Shown here piece by piece: positions 40,787 to 50,175 of a stretch of 64,000 nucleotides of DNA. The notes under the pieces were generated by a model. It worked only from the letters and a program-made list of their open reading frames with translations. It made no database searches and was not told the DNA's origin. Position numbers and translations under genes: made by a program. Each line of letters begins with the position of its first letter. The first letter of the stretch is position 1. The stretch comes from Laceyella putida (lineage in GTDB: Bacteria > Bacillota > Bacilli > Thermoactinomycetales > Thermoactinomycetaceae), in the NCBI RefSeq assembly GCF_042665195.1, contig NZ_JBHTBW010000032.1, forward strand, positions 14,422 to 78,421. Reading direction: 5' to 3'.

Positions 40787-40887
40787 GACAGGTGGGAAAA
40801 ACGAGTGGGAATGGTTCCGCTTTCATTCTCCCGCGTTGATGAGATGCTCCCATTTCTACATAGTGGAATGGTGAAGGAGGTTACGTC

Positions 40888-41019
40888 ATGGAAAAGAAAT
40901 TTGTGGATACCAGCCACGAAGATAATGATTTTATCGATTTTATGGTTGCGGCCGGTGGCACCACTGTCCTGTTGTTGGGCATTTTCGTTGTGGCCACTGT
41001 GATTCAACTGATGATGTAA
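40888..41019 (+). CDS. One-TM micro-protein of 43 residues
   Basis: An ATG 8 bases after AAGGAGG. The acidic head (MEKKFVDTSHEDNDFIDFMV) is followed by one helix (GGTTVLLLGIFVVATVIQLM) reaching the C-terminus. Own promoter, own site and own terminator all support a real gene. Small tail-anchored proteins of this type often tune membrane complexes; the partner is unknown. Confidence 0.6.
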   Translation: MEKKFVDTSHEDNDFIDFMVAAGGTTVLLLGIFVVATVIQLMM

Positions 41020-41030
41020 TTTTGTTGTAT

Positions 41031-41066
41031 GAGGGGGTTTCTGGGTGGAAATCCTCTCTTTTTTTG
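41031..41066 (+). terminator. Terminator of the 40888 micro-gene
   Basis: GAGGGGGTTTC (41031-41041) with GAAATCCTCTC (41048-41058), including G-T wobbles, then T8. Confidence 0.75.
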
Positions 41067-41272
41067 ATGGAGCCGGAGTTGGCGTAAAAGACCGGTGGTT
41101 GGCAAAAAAACACACGTGAGCTATACTTCAAGATGGGTCAAACAAGTGAAGTGCTTCAGCCCTATTCCAAAGATCAACATTTTTGTAAGGGGATTCAATT
41201 TGGATCGGATGCTGATACATAGAATGGAGACGCGTTTGGCCATGATTGACCATGGATTGGAGGATCCGGGAA

Positions 41273-42433
41273 ATGAACGTTCATGAGTATCAAGGGAAGC
41301 AAATCCTGAAAAAATATGGTGTTGTGGTTCCGAACGGTCATGTCGCTTTCTCTCCGGAAGAGGCAGTGGAAGCGGCTGAGCGTCTCGGTGGAGACCTGTG
41401 GGTAGTCAAAGCGCAGATCCACGCGGGTGGCCGCGGCAAAGCGGGTGGCGTCAAGCTGGCGCGCAGCATCGATGAAGTGAAAGCGCACGCGACCGAGTTG
41501 CTCGGGAAGAAGCTGGTGACGCACCAAACGGGGCCGGAAGGGAAAGAAGTCAAGCGTTTGTTGATTGAAGAAGGTCTTCCAATTGAGAAAGAGTACTATG
41601 TGGGTGTGGTGATCGATCGCTCGACCAACCGCGTCGTGATGATGGCATCGGAAGAAGGCGGTACGGAGATCGAAGAAGTGGCGGAAAAAACGCCGGAAAA
41701 GATTTTCAAGGAAGTGATCGATCCGGCTGTGGGCATGATGCCATTCCAAGCCAATCGGTTGGCTTACAACATTAATATTCCGAAAGATAAAGTGAAGCTG
41801 GCCGTTAAGTTCATGCTTGCCCTGTACCAAGCCTTTGTAGATAATGACTGTTCTTTGGCAGAGATCAATCCGCTCATCACGACGAAGGATGGACGCGTGA
41901 TGGCACTGGATGCAAAATTGAACTTTGATTCCAACGCGCTCTTCCGCCATAAGGACATTTTGGAAATGCGTGACCTGGATGAAGAAGATCCCAAAGAGAT
42001 CGAAGCGTCAAAATTTGATCTCAGTTATATCGCGCTCGACGGCAATATCGGTTGCATGGTCAACGGGGCCGGACTGGCCATGGCCACAATGGATATCATC
42101 AAGCATGTCGGCGGCGAGCCGGCCAACTTCCTGGATGTGGGCGGCGGCGCCACGGAAGACAAAGTGCGCGAAGCGTTTAAAATCATTTTGTCCGACCCGA
42201 ACGTAAAAGGCATTTTTGTTAATATTTTCGGTGGAATCATGAAATGCGACGTCATTGCCAATGGGGTGGTCGGCGCGGCGAAACAAATCGGTTTGGACCG
42301 TCCGTTGGTCGTGCGCTTGGAAGGGACCAACGTCGAACTGGGTAAGAAGATCCTGAATGAGTCCGGCTTGGCCATTGTGGCGGCTGATTCCATGGAAGAC
42401 GGCGCGAAGAAGATCGTGGAACTGGTTAAATAA
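41273..42433 (+). CDS. sucC: Succinyl-CoA ligase (ADP-forming), beta subunit
   Basis: 386 residues, as in B. subtilis. The ATG at 41273 is behind GGAGGATCC. The N-terminal ATP-grasp part opens MNVHEYQGKQILKKYGVVV; nucleotide-binding KAQIHAGGRGKAGGV, Mg site ALDAKLNFD and the C-terminal FVNIFGGIMKCD and VRLEGTNVELGKK are visible. With SucD it converts succinyl-CoA to succinate with ATP formation in the TCA cycle. It is the first gene of sucCD. Confidence 0.96.
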   Translation: MNVHEYQGKQILKKYGVVVPNGHVAFSPEEAVEAAERLGGDLWVVKAQIHAGGRGKAGGVKLARSIDEVKAHATELLGKKLVTHQTGPEGKEVKRLLIEEGLPIEKEYYVGVVIDRSTNRVVMMASEEGGTEIEEVAEKTPEKIFKEVIDPAVGMMPFQANRLAYNINIPKDKVKLAVKFMLALYQAFVDNDCSLAEINPLITTKDGRVMALDAKLNFDSNALFRHKDILEMRDLDEEDPKEIEASKFDLSYIALDGNIGCMVNGAGLAMATMDIIKHVGGEPANFLDVGGGATEDKVREAFKIILSDPNVKGIFVNIFGGIMKCDVIANGVVGAAKQIGLDRPLVVRLEGTNVELGKKILNESGLAIVAADSMEDGAKKIVELVK

Positions 42434-42470
42434 GGAAATACGGAACGCCCGAGAAAGGTGGGTTTTTAAG

Positions 42471-43376
42471 GTGAGTATTTTTGTTAATAAAGATACAAAA
42501 GTGATTACCCAGGGAATTACCGGAGCAACCGGTTTGTTCCACACAAAGCAGGCGCTGGAGTACGGCACCCAAGTGGTGGGTGGGGTGACCCCGGGCAAAG
42601 GCGGCACCGAGGTGGAAGGCGTGCCCGTTTTCAACACGGTACGGGACGCGGTTGAAGCGACCGGGGCAAACGCTTCCGTTATTTACGTACCCCCTGCGTT
42701 CGCCGCGGATTCGATCATGGAAGCGGTTGACGCTGAACTGGATCTGGTGGTTTGCATCACCGAAGGGATTCCCGTCTTGGACATGGTCAAAGTGAAACGG
42801 TACATGGAAGGCAAGAAAACGCGCCTCATCGGGCCAAACTGCCCGGGCGTGATCACCCCTGGCGAATGCAAGATCGGAATCATGCCGGGATACATTCATC
42901 AACCGGGCCATGTGGGCATCGTTTCGCGCAGTGGAACGCTGACTTACGAGGCGGTTCACCAACTGTCCACACGTGGCATCGGCCAATCCACCGCCGTGGG
43001 CATCGGGGGCGACCCGGTCAACGGCACCAACTTTATTGATTGCTTAAAAGCGTTTGAAGCCGATCCAGACACCAAAGCGGTGGTCATGATCGGGGAGATC
43101 GGCGGCACGGCCGAAGAGGAAGCGGCGGAGTGGATCAAAGAAAACATGACCAAGCCGGTCGTCGGCTTTATCGGCGGACAAACCGCTCCCCCAGGAAAAC
43201 GGATGGGCCATGCGGGCGCGATCATCTCCGGCGGAAAAGGAACCGCGGCTGAGAAAATCGCCACCTTGACCCGTTGCGGCGTGACCGTGGCGGCCACCCC
43301 GGCCGTCATTGGCGAAACGCTGGTGAAAGTATTGGAAGAACGAGGGTTATTGGACGCTTGCACCACAGGTAAATAA
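42471..43376 (+). CDS. sucD: Succinyl-CoA ligase (ADP-forming), alpha subunit
   Basis: 301 residues from a GTG 37 bases after sucC. The N-terminal CoA-binding domain has TQGITGATGLFHTKQALEYG, the ligase domain GPNCPGVITPGECKIG and GIGGDPVNGT, and the phospho-histidine lies in GHAGAIISGGKG. Pairs with SucC. A terminator closes the operon. Confidence 0.96.
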   Translation: MSIFVNKDTKVITQGITGATGLFHTKQALEYGTQVVGGVTPGKGGTEVEGVPVFNTVRDAVEATGANASVIYVPPAFAADSIMEAVDAELDLVVCITEGIPVLDMVKVKRYMEGKKTRLIGPNCPGVITPGECKIGIMPGYIHQPGHVGIVSRSGTLTYEAVHQLSTRGIGQSTAVGIGGDPVNGTNFIDCLKAFEADPDTKAVVMIGEIGGTAEEEAAEWIKENMTKPVVGFIGGQTAPPGKRMGHAGAIISGGKGTAAEKIATLTRCGVTVAATPAVIGETLVKVLEERGLLDACTTGK

Positions 43377-43387
43377 CAACAATGCAC

Positions 43388-43420
43388 AAGGGAACCTCTC
43401 GCCGGGTTCCCTTATTTATT
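43388..43420 (+). terminator. sucCD terminator
   Basis: AAGGGAACC (43388-43396) with GGTTCCCTT (43405-43413), then ATTTATTT. Confidence 0.8.
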
Positions 43421-43440
43421 TGAAAGAGGAAGTGACTTGT

Positions 43441-44538
43441 ATGGAGAAGCGCGAATGTTGTATCATACTGAGTCAAGTGGATGGAATTGGGTGGCAGACG
43501 GTGGACCGGTTCATGCAGATGGCCGAGGTGCACACGCACTTAAGTGTGGCCGATCTGGTCGACTTGTTAAAAATGCTGGGAGTGGACGAGCCGCTCGTGG
43601 CCCGGGCGAAAGCGCGCGCCGAGCCCCGGGCCTTATCCCGCCAAGTGAAAGAATGGGAAGCCAACGGCATTCATGTTATGACCCGCTTTGATGATGAATA
43701 TCCCATGTTATTAACGGAAATTGCCCAGCCGCCATGGATCTTATACTGCAAAGGCGACCGTTCTTTGCTGGGTGAACCGGGCGTGGCGGTGGTGGGGACA
43801 AGAAAACCGACCCCGTATGGCTTGCGGGTCACACGCCAATTGGTGCAAGCGTTGGTTGAGCGGGGACTTGTCATTACCAGCGGCATGGCCAATGGGATTG
43901 ATGGAGAAGCACATCGCACCGCGTTAAAAACGTCTGGACGGACCATTGCCGTACTGGGGGCGGGCATTGATGTGATCTATCCCAAAAATCACCGCGTCTT
44001 GTATGAGGAATTGGTCAGCCGCAGTCTCGTCATATCGGAAATGCCACCGGGCACACCGCCGCATCCGGGCTTGTTTCCTCGGCGCAACCGCATCATCAGC
44101 GGATTGGCCCATGGCACGTTGGTCGTGGAAGCGGCGGAGCGGTCCGGTTCGTTGATCACCGCGGATTTCAGCATGGAACAAGGGCGGGAGGTATTCGCCG
44201 TGCCGGGTCCCATTACAGTAACCCAAAGCCAGGGAACGCTGAAATTGATCCAACAAGGAGCCAAATGCGTGCGCTCAGTTGAAGATATATTGGAAGAGAT
44301 TCCATTTGTGGCGTATGATCAAGCCATTCAAGAGAAAGATGAAACTTGTCCGGACTTGACAGAAGCGGAACAGTGGCTGCTTGAACAGATCGCTCATGAT
44401 CGGCCCATGTCGATCGACGAGATCATGGGCGTGGGCGGAACGAAGTGGGAGTTTGGTCAGATCCACCAATCCCTGCTCAGCTTGGAATTAAAGCGCATGA
44501 TTGCTTCCATGCCGGGTGGGCAGTACATTCGCAAATAG
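43441..44538 (+). CDS. dprA: DNA-processing protein A
   Basis: 365 residues from an ATG behind GAGGAAGTG. It loads RecA onto incoming single-stranded DNA in natural transformation. The Rossmann-like core is clear: VAVVGTRKPTPYGLRVTRQL, ITSGMANGIDGEAHRTAL, GAGIDVIYPKNHRVLYEEL, FPRRNRIISGLA and VVEAAERSGSLITADFSMEQ. An N-terminal helical domain precedes it, and a C-terminal winged-helix-like part (AEQWLLEQIAHDRPMSIDEI) follows. The dprA-topA order is typical of Bacillales. Confidence 0.95.
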   Translation: MEKRECCIILSQVDGIGWQTVDRFMQMAEVHTHLSVADLVDLLKMLGVDEPLVARAKARAEPRALSRQVKEWEANGIHVMTRFDDEYPMLLTEIAQPPWILYCKGDRSLLGEPGVAVVGTRKPTPYGLRVTRQLVQALVERGLVITSGMANGIDGEAHRTALKTSGRTIAVLGAGIDVIYPKNHRVLYEELVSRSLVISEMPPGTPPHPGLFPRRNRIISGLAHGTLVVEAAERSGSLITADFSMEQGREVFAVPGPITVTQSQGTLKLIQQGAKCVRSVEDILEEIPFVAYDQAIQEKDETCPDLTEAEQWLLEQIAHDRPMSIDEIMGVGGTKWEFGQIHQSLLSLELKRMIASMPGGQYIRK

Positions 44539-44644
44539 GCTCGTTTCAGTTGAATAATGGATGACAAATTTGGTATTGTTACAGATACGAGTGTAAAAAC
44601 TCTGTGGAAGAAAACGGCGATACTGTTGAGGGGAGGGCCATCCT

Positions 44645-46720
44645 ATGGCCGATTCGCTGGTTATTGTCGAATCGCCCGCGAAAGCCAAAACCATTAAAAA
44701 GTATTTAGGTGGCAAATATATTGTCAAGGCTTCGATGGGGCATGTGCGCGACTTGCCAAAGAGCCAATTGGGAGTAAATGTAGAAGAAAAATTCACACCC
44801 AAATATATAACCGTTCGAGGAAAAGGGGATGTCCTGAAGGAGCTGCGCGATGCGAAAAAGAAAGTGAAACGCGTTTATCTCGCCGCCGACCCTGATCGCG
44901 AAGGGGAAGCGATCGCATGGCATCTGGCGCATATTTTGGATGTTCCGCTCGATCAAGAGTGCCGTGTGGTATTTAATGAAATTACCAAACAAGCGGTAAA
45001 AGAAGCATTCAAACAACCGCGGAAGATCAATATGGACTTGGTGAACGCACAACAGGCGCGCCGCATTTTGGATCGGCTTGTGGGATACGGCATCAGTCCG
45101 ATTTTATGGAAAAAGGTAAAGAAAGGATTAAGCGCGGGGCGTGTGCAATCGGTTGCGGTCAAATTGATCATGGACCGCGAGAATGAGATTCGCCAGTTTG
45201 TGCCGGAAGAATATTGGACGGTTACCGCCAGCCTGTTGAGCGGCGAAGAAGCGCTGGAAGCGAAATTCCATGGGTACCACCAGAAGAAAACGGAATTAAA
45301 GTCCAAAGAAGAAGTGGATCAGTTGCTGGAAAACATCAAAGGGAAGCGTTTTATCGTGGAAGGGATCAAGACGAGCGAGCGCAAGCGCAACCCGGCTCCC
45401 TCGTTTATCACCAGCACGCTTCAACAGGAAGCGGCGCGCAAATTGAATTTCCGCGCCCAAAAGACGATGGCGGTGGCCCAGCAACTCTATGAAGGGATCG
45501 ATCTCGGCAAAGAGGGAACGGTTGGTTTGATCACTTATATGAGAACGGATTCCACCCGCATCTCCGAGACGGCCCAATCCGAAGCGAAGGCCTATATCGA
45601 AAAGACCTATGGCAAAGAGTATTTGCCCGCGACACCCCGCATCCACAAGAAAAAAGCGGGGGCGCAAGATGCGCACGAAGCGATCCGTCCGACGTCGGTG
45701 CTGAGGACGCCGGCTGATATCAAGGATCATTTGTCGCGTGACCAGTTTCGCCTCTATAAGTTGATCTGGGAGCGGTTTGTCGCTTCGCAGATGGCGACCG
45801 CGGTTTTTGACGCGGTCACGGCCGATATCCGCGCGGGTGACGCTTTGTTCCGGGCCACGGGATCGAAGTTGAAGTTCCCCGGATTTATGAAGGTGTATGT
45901 CGAGGGCAATGACGAGAACAAAAAAGAAGAAGATAAGCTGTTGCCGCCACTCACTGAGGGGCAAGCCCTCAAACGGAAAAGAATTGACCCCAAACAGCAC
46001 TTCACCCAGCCGCCACCGCGTTATTCAGAGGCGAGTTTGGTGAAGGAGCTGGAAGAGAAGGGGATTGGACGCCCCAGTACATATGCGCCCACGTTGGATA
46101 CGATCCAGAAGCGCGGGTATGTGTTCCTGAAAGAGAAACGGTTTGTGCCCTCTGAGTTGGGAGAGATTGTGATCCAACTGATTGAAGAGTTTTTCCCGGA
46201 GATATTGAATGTGAAGTTTACGGCGCATATGGAAGATGACTTGGACCAAGTGGAGGAAGGCAAAGCGGATTGGATCGAGATTCTGGACCGCTTTTATCAG
46301 CCCTTTCAAGGAAGGTTGGAAACGGCTGAGAAAGAGATGGCGGAAGTGGAGCTGGAAGACGAGGTCTCAGACGAGGTATGTGAAAAGTGCGGCAGTCCGA
46401 TGGTATATAAGTTTGGCCGCTACGGCAAGTTCCTCGCCTGTTCCTCTTTCCCCGAGTGCCGCAACACCAAGGCGATCATCAAGTCGACCGGGGTCACTTG
46501 CCCCAAATGCAAAGAAGGCGAAGTGGTAGAACGCAAAAGCAAAAAGCAACGAACGTTTTATGGGTGCAACCGGTATCCCGACTGTGATTTTGTCTCGTGG
46601 GATCCCCCCGTTGCGCGCCCGTGTCCCAAGTGCCGGGGGATGATGGTGGAGAAGAAAGGGAAAAAGGGAACGGTGACTCGTTGCACATCATGTGATTACA
46701 CCGAAGAGACGAAGGACTAA
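44645..46720 (+). CDS. topA: DNA topoisomerase I (type IA)
   Basis: 691 residues, equal to B. subtilis TopA. Relaxes negative supercoils. The Toprim domain begins LVIVESPAKAKTIKKYLG with YLAADPDREGEAIAWHL; the active tyrosine is Tyr298 in GLITYMRTDSTR. The C-terminus has three four-Cys zinc-ribbon modules (CEKCGSP, CPKCKEGE, CPKCRGM with their CSSFPEC, CNRYPDC and CTSC partners). It starts the run topA-trmFO. Confidence 0.97.
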   Translation: MADSLVIVESPAKAKTIKKYLGGKYIVKASMGHVRDLPKSQLGVNVEEKFTPKYITVRGKGDVLKELRDAKKKVKRVYLAADPDREGEAIAWHLAHILDVPLDQECRVVFNEITKQAVKEAFKQPRKINMDLVNAQQARRILDRLVGYGISPILWKKVKKGLSAGRVQSVAVKLIMDRENEIRQFVPEEYWTVTASLLSGEEALEAKFHGYHQKKTELKSKEEVDQLLENIKGKRFIVEGIKTSERKRNPAPSFITSTLQQEAARKLNFRAQKTMAVAQQLYEGIDLGKEGTVGLITYMRTDSTRISETAQSEAKAYIEKTYGKEYLPATPRIHKKKAGAQDAHEAIRPTSVLRTPADIKDHLSRDQFRLYKLIWERFVASQMATAVFDAVTADIRAGDALFRATGSKLKFPGFMKVYVEGNDENKKEEDKLLPPLTEGQALKRKRIDPKQHFTQPPPRYSEASLVKELEEKGIGRPSTYAPTLDTIQKRGYVFLKEKRFVPSELGEIVIQLIEEFFPEILNVKFTAHMEDDLDQVEEGKADWIEILDRFYQPFQGRLETAEKEMAEVELEDEVSDEVCEKCGSPMVYKFGRYGKFLACSSFPECRNTKAIIKSTGVTCPKCKEGEVVERKSKKQRTFYGCNRYPDCDFVSWDPPVARPCPKCRGMMVEKKGKKGTVTRCTSCDYTEETKD

Positions 46721-46735
46721 GGAGAGAGAAAAGCA

Positions 46736-48058
46736 ATGACACAACCAGTTGTGACGGTAGTGGGCGCCGGGCTCGCCGGCAGTGAAGCGGCGTGGCAGTT
46801 GGCCGAGCGGGGCGTGCGCGTCAAGTTGTACGAAATGCGCCCGGTCAAAATGACGCCGGCCCATCGCGGGGGGCAATTCGCCGAGTTGGTGTGCAGCAAC
46901 TCCTTGCGCGCCGCGACGCTGACCAATGCGGTCGGCATTTTGAAGGAAGAGATGCGCCGGTTGAATTCGATGATTATGCGCGCTGCCGACAAACATGCGG
47001 TTCCGGCGGGAGGGGCGCTGGCGGTGGATCGGGAGAGTTTCTCGCAGGAGATCACCGATTTGCTCCATAACCATCCGCATGTGGAAGTGATCAAAGAAGA
47101 GATTCAAACCATCCCGGACGGACCGACGGTGATTGCCACCGGACCGCTGACGTCCGCCGCGTTGTCCGATCAATTGAAGGCGCTGACGGGGGAAGAGTAC
47201 CTTTATTTTTACGATGCGGCGGCACCGATTGTGGAGAAAGAGAGCATCGATATGGAGAAGGTGTTTGTCGCTTCCCGCTATGACAAGGGGGAAGCGGCCT
47301 ATCTCAATTGCCCGATGACCGAAGAGGAATTTGACCGCTTTTATGAAGCGTTGGTCTCGGCGGAGACGGCTCCGCTGAAGGAATTTGAAAAAGAGATTTA
47401 CTTTGAAGGGTGCATGCCGATTGAGGTGTTGGCGAAGCGCGGGAAGAAAACCCTGCTCTTCGGCACGATGAAACCGGTTGGGTTAACGGACCCGCGCACA
47501 GGCAAGCGGCCCTATGCCGTCGTCCAATTGCGTCAGGATAACAGTGCGGGAACCTTGTTCAATATCGTCGGCTTCCAAACCCATTTGAAATGGGGTCCGC
47601 AAAAAGAAGTGATCCGATTGATCCCGGGCCTGGAAAATGCCGAGATCGTCCGTTATGGGGTGATGCATCGCAACACGTTCATCAATTCCCCCAAACTGCT
47701 GAAACCCACTTATCAGTTCCGTCGTCGTGACGACCTGTTTTTCGCGGGACAGATGACGGGTGTCGAGGGATATGTGGAATCGGCCGCCGCCGGTTTGATC
47801 GCGGGAATCAATGCGGCGCGTTTTGTACAGGGCAAGGAATTGGCTGTGCCGCCCAAAACGACTGCCATCGGCAGTTTGGCCCATTACATCACCACAGCCG
47901 ACTCAAAACATTTCCAACCGATGAATGCCAATTTTGGATTGTTTGAGGAGTTACCTGTGCGGATTCGGGGTAAAAAAGAACGTGCGGAAAAATATGCGGA
48001 GCGAGCGCTTGAAGAGATCGCGTCTTTTTCTCGCCAAGTGAGCGATTCCGTTTCCTGA
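46736..48058 (+). CDS. trmFO: Methylenetetrahydrofolate-tRNA (uracil-54) methyltransferase
   Basis: 440 residues, 15 bases after topA, behind AAGGAGAG. Uses folate and FAD to make m5U54 in tRNA. FAD-binding VVGAGLAGSEAAWQLAERG is at the N-terminus; the family motifs ELVCSNSLRA and GQMTGVEGYVESAAAGL are present. In most Bacillales xerC comes next, but here a terminator and hslV follow. Confidence 0.95.
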   Translation: MTQPVVTVVGAGLAGSEAAWQLAERGVRVKLYEMRPVKMTPAHRGGQFAELVCSNSLRAATLTNAVGILKEEMRRLNSMIMRAADKHAVPAGGALAVDRESFSQEITDLLHNHPHVEVIKEEIQTIPDGPTVIATGPLTSAALSDQLKALTGEEYLYFYDAAAPIVEKESIDMEKVFVASRYDKGEAAYLNCPMTEEEFDRFYEALVSAETAPLKEFEKEIYFEGCMPIEVLAKRGKKTLLFGTMKPVGLTDPRTGKRPYAVVQLRQDNSAGTLFNIVGFQTHLKWGPQKEVIRLIPGLENAEIVRYGVMHRNTFINSPKLLKPTYQFRRRDDLFFAGQMTGVEGYVESAAAGLIAGINAARFVQGKELAVPPKTTAIGSLAHYITTADSKHFQPMNANFGLFEELPVRIRGKKERAEKYAERALEEIASFSRQVSDSVS

Positions 48059-48103
48059 TGGTCCGGGCGGGTTGGTCAATCGGCCCGAGCTTGGGGAAAG
48101 CGC

Positions 48104-48157
48104 AATGAATGAAGGAACAGCAGCCTGGGAACTGCTGTTTCTTCGTGCATTCATTTG
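48104..48157 (+). terminator. Terminator between trmFO and hslV
   Basis: AATGAATG and GGAACAGCAG pair with CTGCTGTTTC and CATTCATT through small bulges (about 48106-48156). It occupies the place where xerC is usually found. Confidence 0.65.
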
Positions 48158-48208
48158 TTCATGTTGATGTGAATTCTGTTCCACAGAACCGAAGAGGAGG
48201 AAATGCCA

Positions 48209-48748
48209 ATGGGTGCATTCCATGCCACGACCATTTTTGCAGTGAGACACAAAGGAGAAGCCGCCATTGCGGGAGACGGGCAAGTCACGTTTGGCAACCA
48301 AATGATCATGAAGCATGGGGCCAAAAAAGTGCGTCGTCTGTATAAAGGGCAAGTGCTGGCCGGTTTTGCCGGTTCCGTTGCGGATGCCCTCACCTTGTTT
48401 GAGAAGTTTGAAGCCAAATTGGAGGAGTATCATGGCAATCTGGCCCGGGCCGCGGTGGAGTTGGCCAAAGAGTGGCGAACGGATAAGATGTTGCGCCAAT
48501 TAGAGGCGATGATGATTGTGCTGAATCAACAACACTTACTGCTCATTTCGGGGACGGGGGAAGTGATTGAACCCGATGATGAAGTGTTGGCGATCGGCTC
48601 GGGCGGAAGCTATGCCTTGTCCGCCGGACGCGCTTTAAAACGGTACGCCCCCGACTTAACGGCAAGAGAAATCGCTTATGCGGCCCTCAGCATTGCAAGT
48701 GAAGTGTGTGTCTTTACCAATGATCAAATCATAGTGGAGGAGGTTTAA
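48209..48748 (+). CDS. hslV: ATP-dependent protease subunit HslV (ClpQ)
   Basis: 179 residues. The ATG at 48209 is 8 bases from GAGGAGG; the ATG at 48203 is too close. The N-terminus MGAFHATTIFAV carries a short leader before the catalytic threonine, as in Geobacillus-type ClpQ, not the serine start of B. subtilis. The proteasome-like fold shows AIAGDGQVTFGN, AGFAGSVADALTLFEKFE, SGTGEVIEPDD and AIGSGGSYALSAGRAL. Forms a two-ring peptidase capped by HslU. Confidence 0.95.
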   Translation: MGAFHATTIFAVRHKGEAAIAGDGQVTFGNQMIMKHGAKKVRRLYKGQVLAGFAGSVADALTLFEKFEAKLEEYHGNLARAAVELAKEWRTDKMLRQLEAMMIVLNQQHLLLISGTGEVIEPDDEVLAIGSGGSYALSAGRALKRYAPDLTAREIAYAALSIASEVCVFTNDQIIVEEV

Positions 48749-48749
48749 T

Positions 48750-50156
48750 ATGGCACTCTTAAATCCCCAAGAAAAATGGACTCCACGACAAATTGTGGCG
48801 GAGTTGGACAAATATATCGTCGGTCAAGACCAGGCGAAACGGGCAGTGGCCATCGCCTTGCGCAATCGGTATCGCCGATCGCTCCTGCCAAAGGAATTAA
48901 AGGAAGAAGTGGTGCCTAAAAATATTTTGATGATTGGTCCGACCGGTGTCGGAAAAACAGAGATCGCCCGCCGTTTGGCCAAGCTTGTCGGCGCCCCGTT
49001 CGTGAAGCTGGAAGCGACGAAGTTCACGGAAGTGGGTTATGTTGGGCGCGATGTGGAATCGATGGTTCGCGACCTGGTTGAAACGGGTATTCGTATGGTA
49101 AAGCAAGAGAAATTAGAAAGCGTCAAAGAGCAGGCGCGGATATTGGCGGACGAGCGAATTGTCGAAATATTGGTACCGGAGAAAAAAACGGCATCCTCTT
49201 TTAAAAATCCATTGGAGCTTCTCTTTCAGCAAAACAGCGGTGCCTCCAACCCATCCCAGGATCCCGGCGAGCATGCGCGCATACGTGAGGAGCGGAGACG
49301 GATGAAGGAAAAGCTGTCAAGGGGCGAATTGGAAGAGCAAATCATTGAGATTGAAGTGGAAGAGCAGGCGCCCATGATGGATATGTTCGCCGGCATGGGA
49401 TTGGACCAGATGGGCATGAACATGCAAGAGATGCTGGGGCAATTGATGCCGAAGAAAACGAAGCGCCGTCGCTTGCGGGTGCGGGACGCGCGCGAGGTGT
49501 TGATCCAGCAAGAAGGGCAGAAACTGATCGATATGGACACAGTGACCCAAGAAGCGTTGGAACGGGTGGAACAATCCGGGATTGTCTTTCTCGATGAGAT
49601 CGACAAGATCGCCGGCAAAGACCGACACGGGCCCGATGTGTCCCGAGAAGGGGTCCAGCGGGACATTCTGCCCATTGTGGAAGGGTCTACGGTGATGACC
49701 AAGTACGGCCCCGTCAAAACCGACCATATTTTGTTCATTGCCGCAGGGGCGTTTCATGTGTCCAAACCATCCGATCTCATTCCTGAATTGCAAGGGCGGT
49801 TTCCCATTCGGGTTGAGTTGGATGACTTGACCGCGGATGATTTTGTCCGCATTCTGACTGAGCCCAAGAGCGCATTGATCAAACAATATACGGCATTGTT
49901 GGAAACAGAAGGGATTCGCGTAACCTTCACTGCGGAAGCGATTCAGGAATTGGCTCGACTCGCCGCCGAGGTGAACCGTTCAACCGAAAACATTGGGGCG
50001 CGCCGGTTGCATACGGTGTTGGAACGCTTACTGGAAGAGTTGTCATTTGAAGCCCCGGAAATTGGGATGGGTGAAATTACGATTACGCCGCAATATGTCA
50101 AACAGCGTCTGCAAGACATCGCTGAGGATCGTGATCTGAGTCAGTACATCCTATAG
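48750..50156 (+). CDS. hslU: ATP-dependent protease ATPase HslU (ClpY)
   Basis: 468 residues, starting one base after hslV. A AAA+ unfoldase: Walker A GPTGVGKTEIARRLAK, pore loop KFTEVGYVGRDVES, the variable I domain (about 110-240, Met-rich MFAGMGLDQMGMNMQEML), Walker B IVFLDEIDKIAG, sensor and C-terminal domain ENIGARRLHTVLERLLEEL. The C-terminal end, DLSQYIL, inserts between HslV subunits. Confidence 0.96.
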   Translation: MALLNPQEKWTPRQIVAELDKYIVGQDQAKRAVAIALRNRYRRSLLPKELKEEVVPKNILMIGPTGVGKTEIARRLAKLVGAPFVKLEATKFTEVGYVGRDVESMVRDLVETGIRMVKQEKLESVKEQARILADERIVEILVPEKKTASSFKNPLELLFQQNSGASNPSQDPGEHARIREERRRMKEKLSRGELEEQIIEIEVEEQAPMMDMFAGMGLDQMGMNMQEMLGQLMPKKTKRRRLRVRDAREVLIQQEGQKLIDMDTVTQEALERVEQSGIVFLDEIDKIAGKDRHGPDVSREGVQRDILPIVEGSTVMTKYGPVKTDHILFIAAGAFHVSKPSDLIPELQGRFPIRVELDDLTADDFVRILTEPKSALIKQYTALLETEGIRVTFTAEAIQELARLAAEVNRSTENIGARRLHTVLERLLEELSFEAPEIGMGEITITPQYVKQRLQDIAEDRDLSQYIL

Positions 50157-50175
50157 AAGAGGGGAATGAAGAGCG

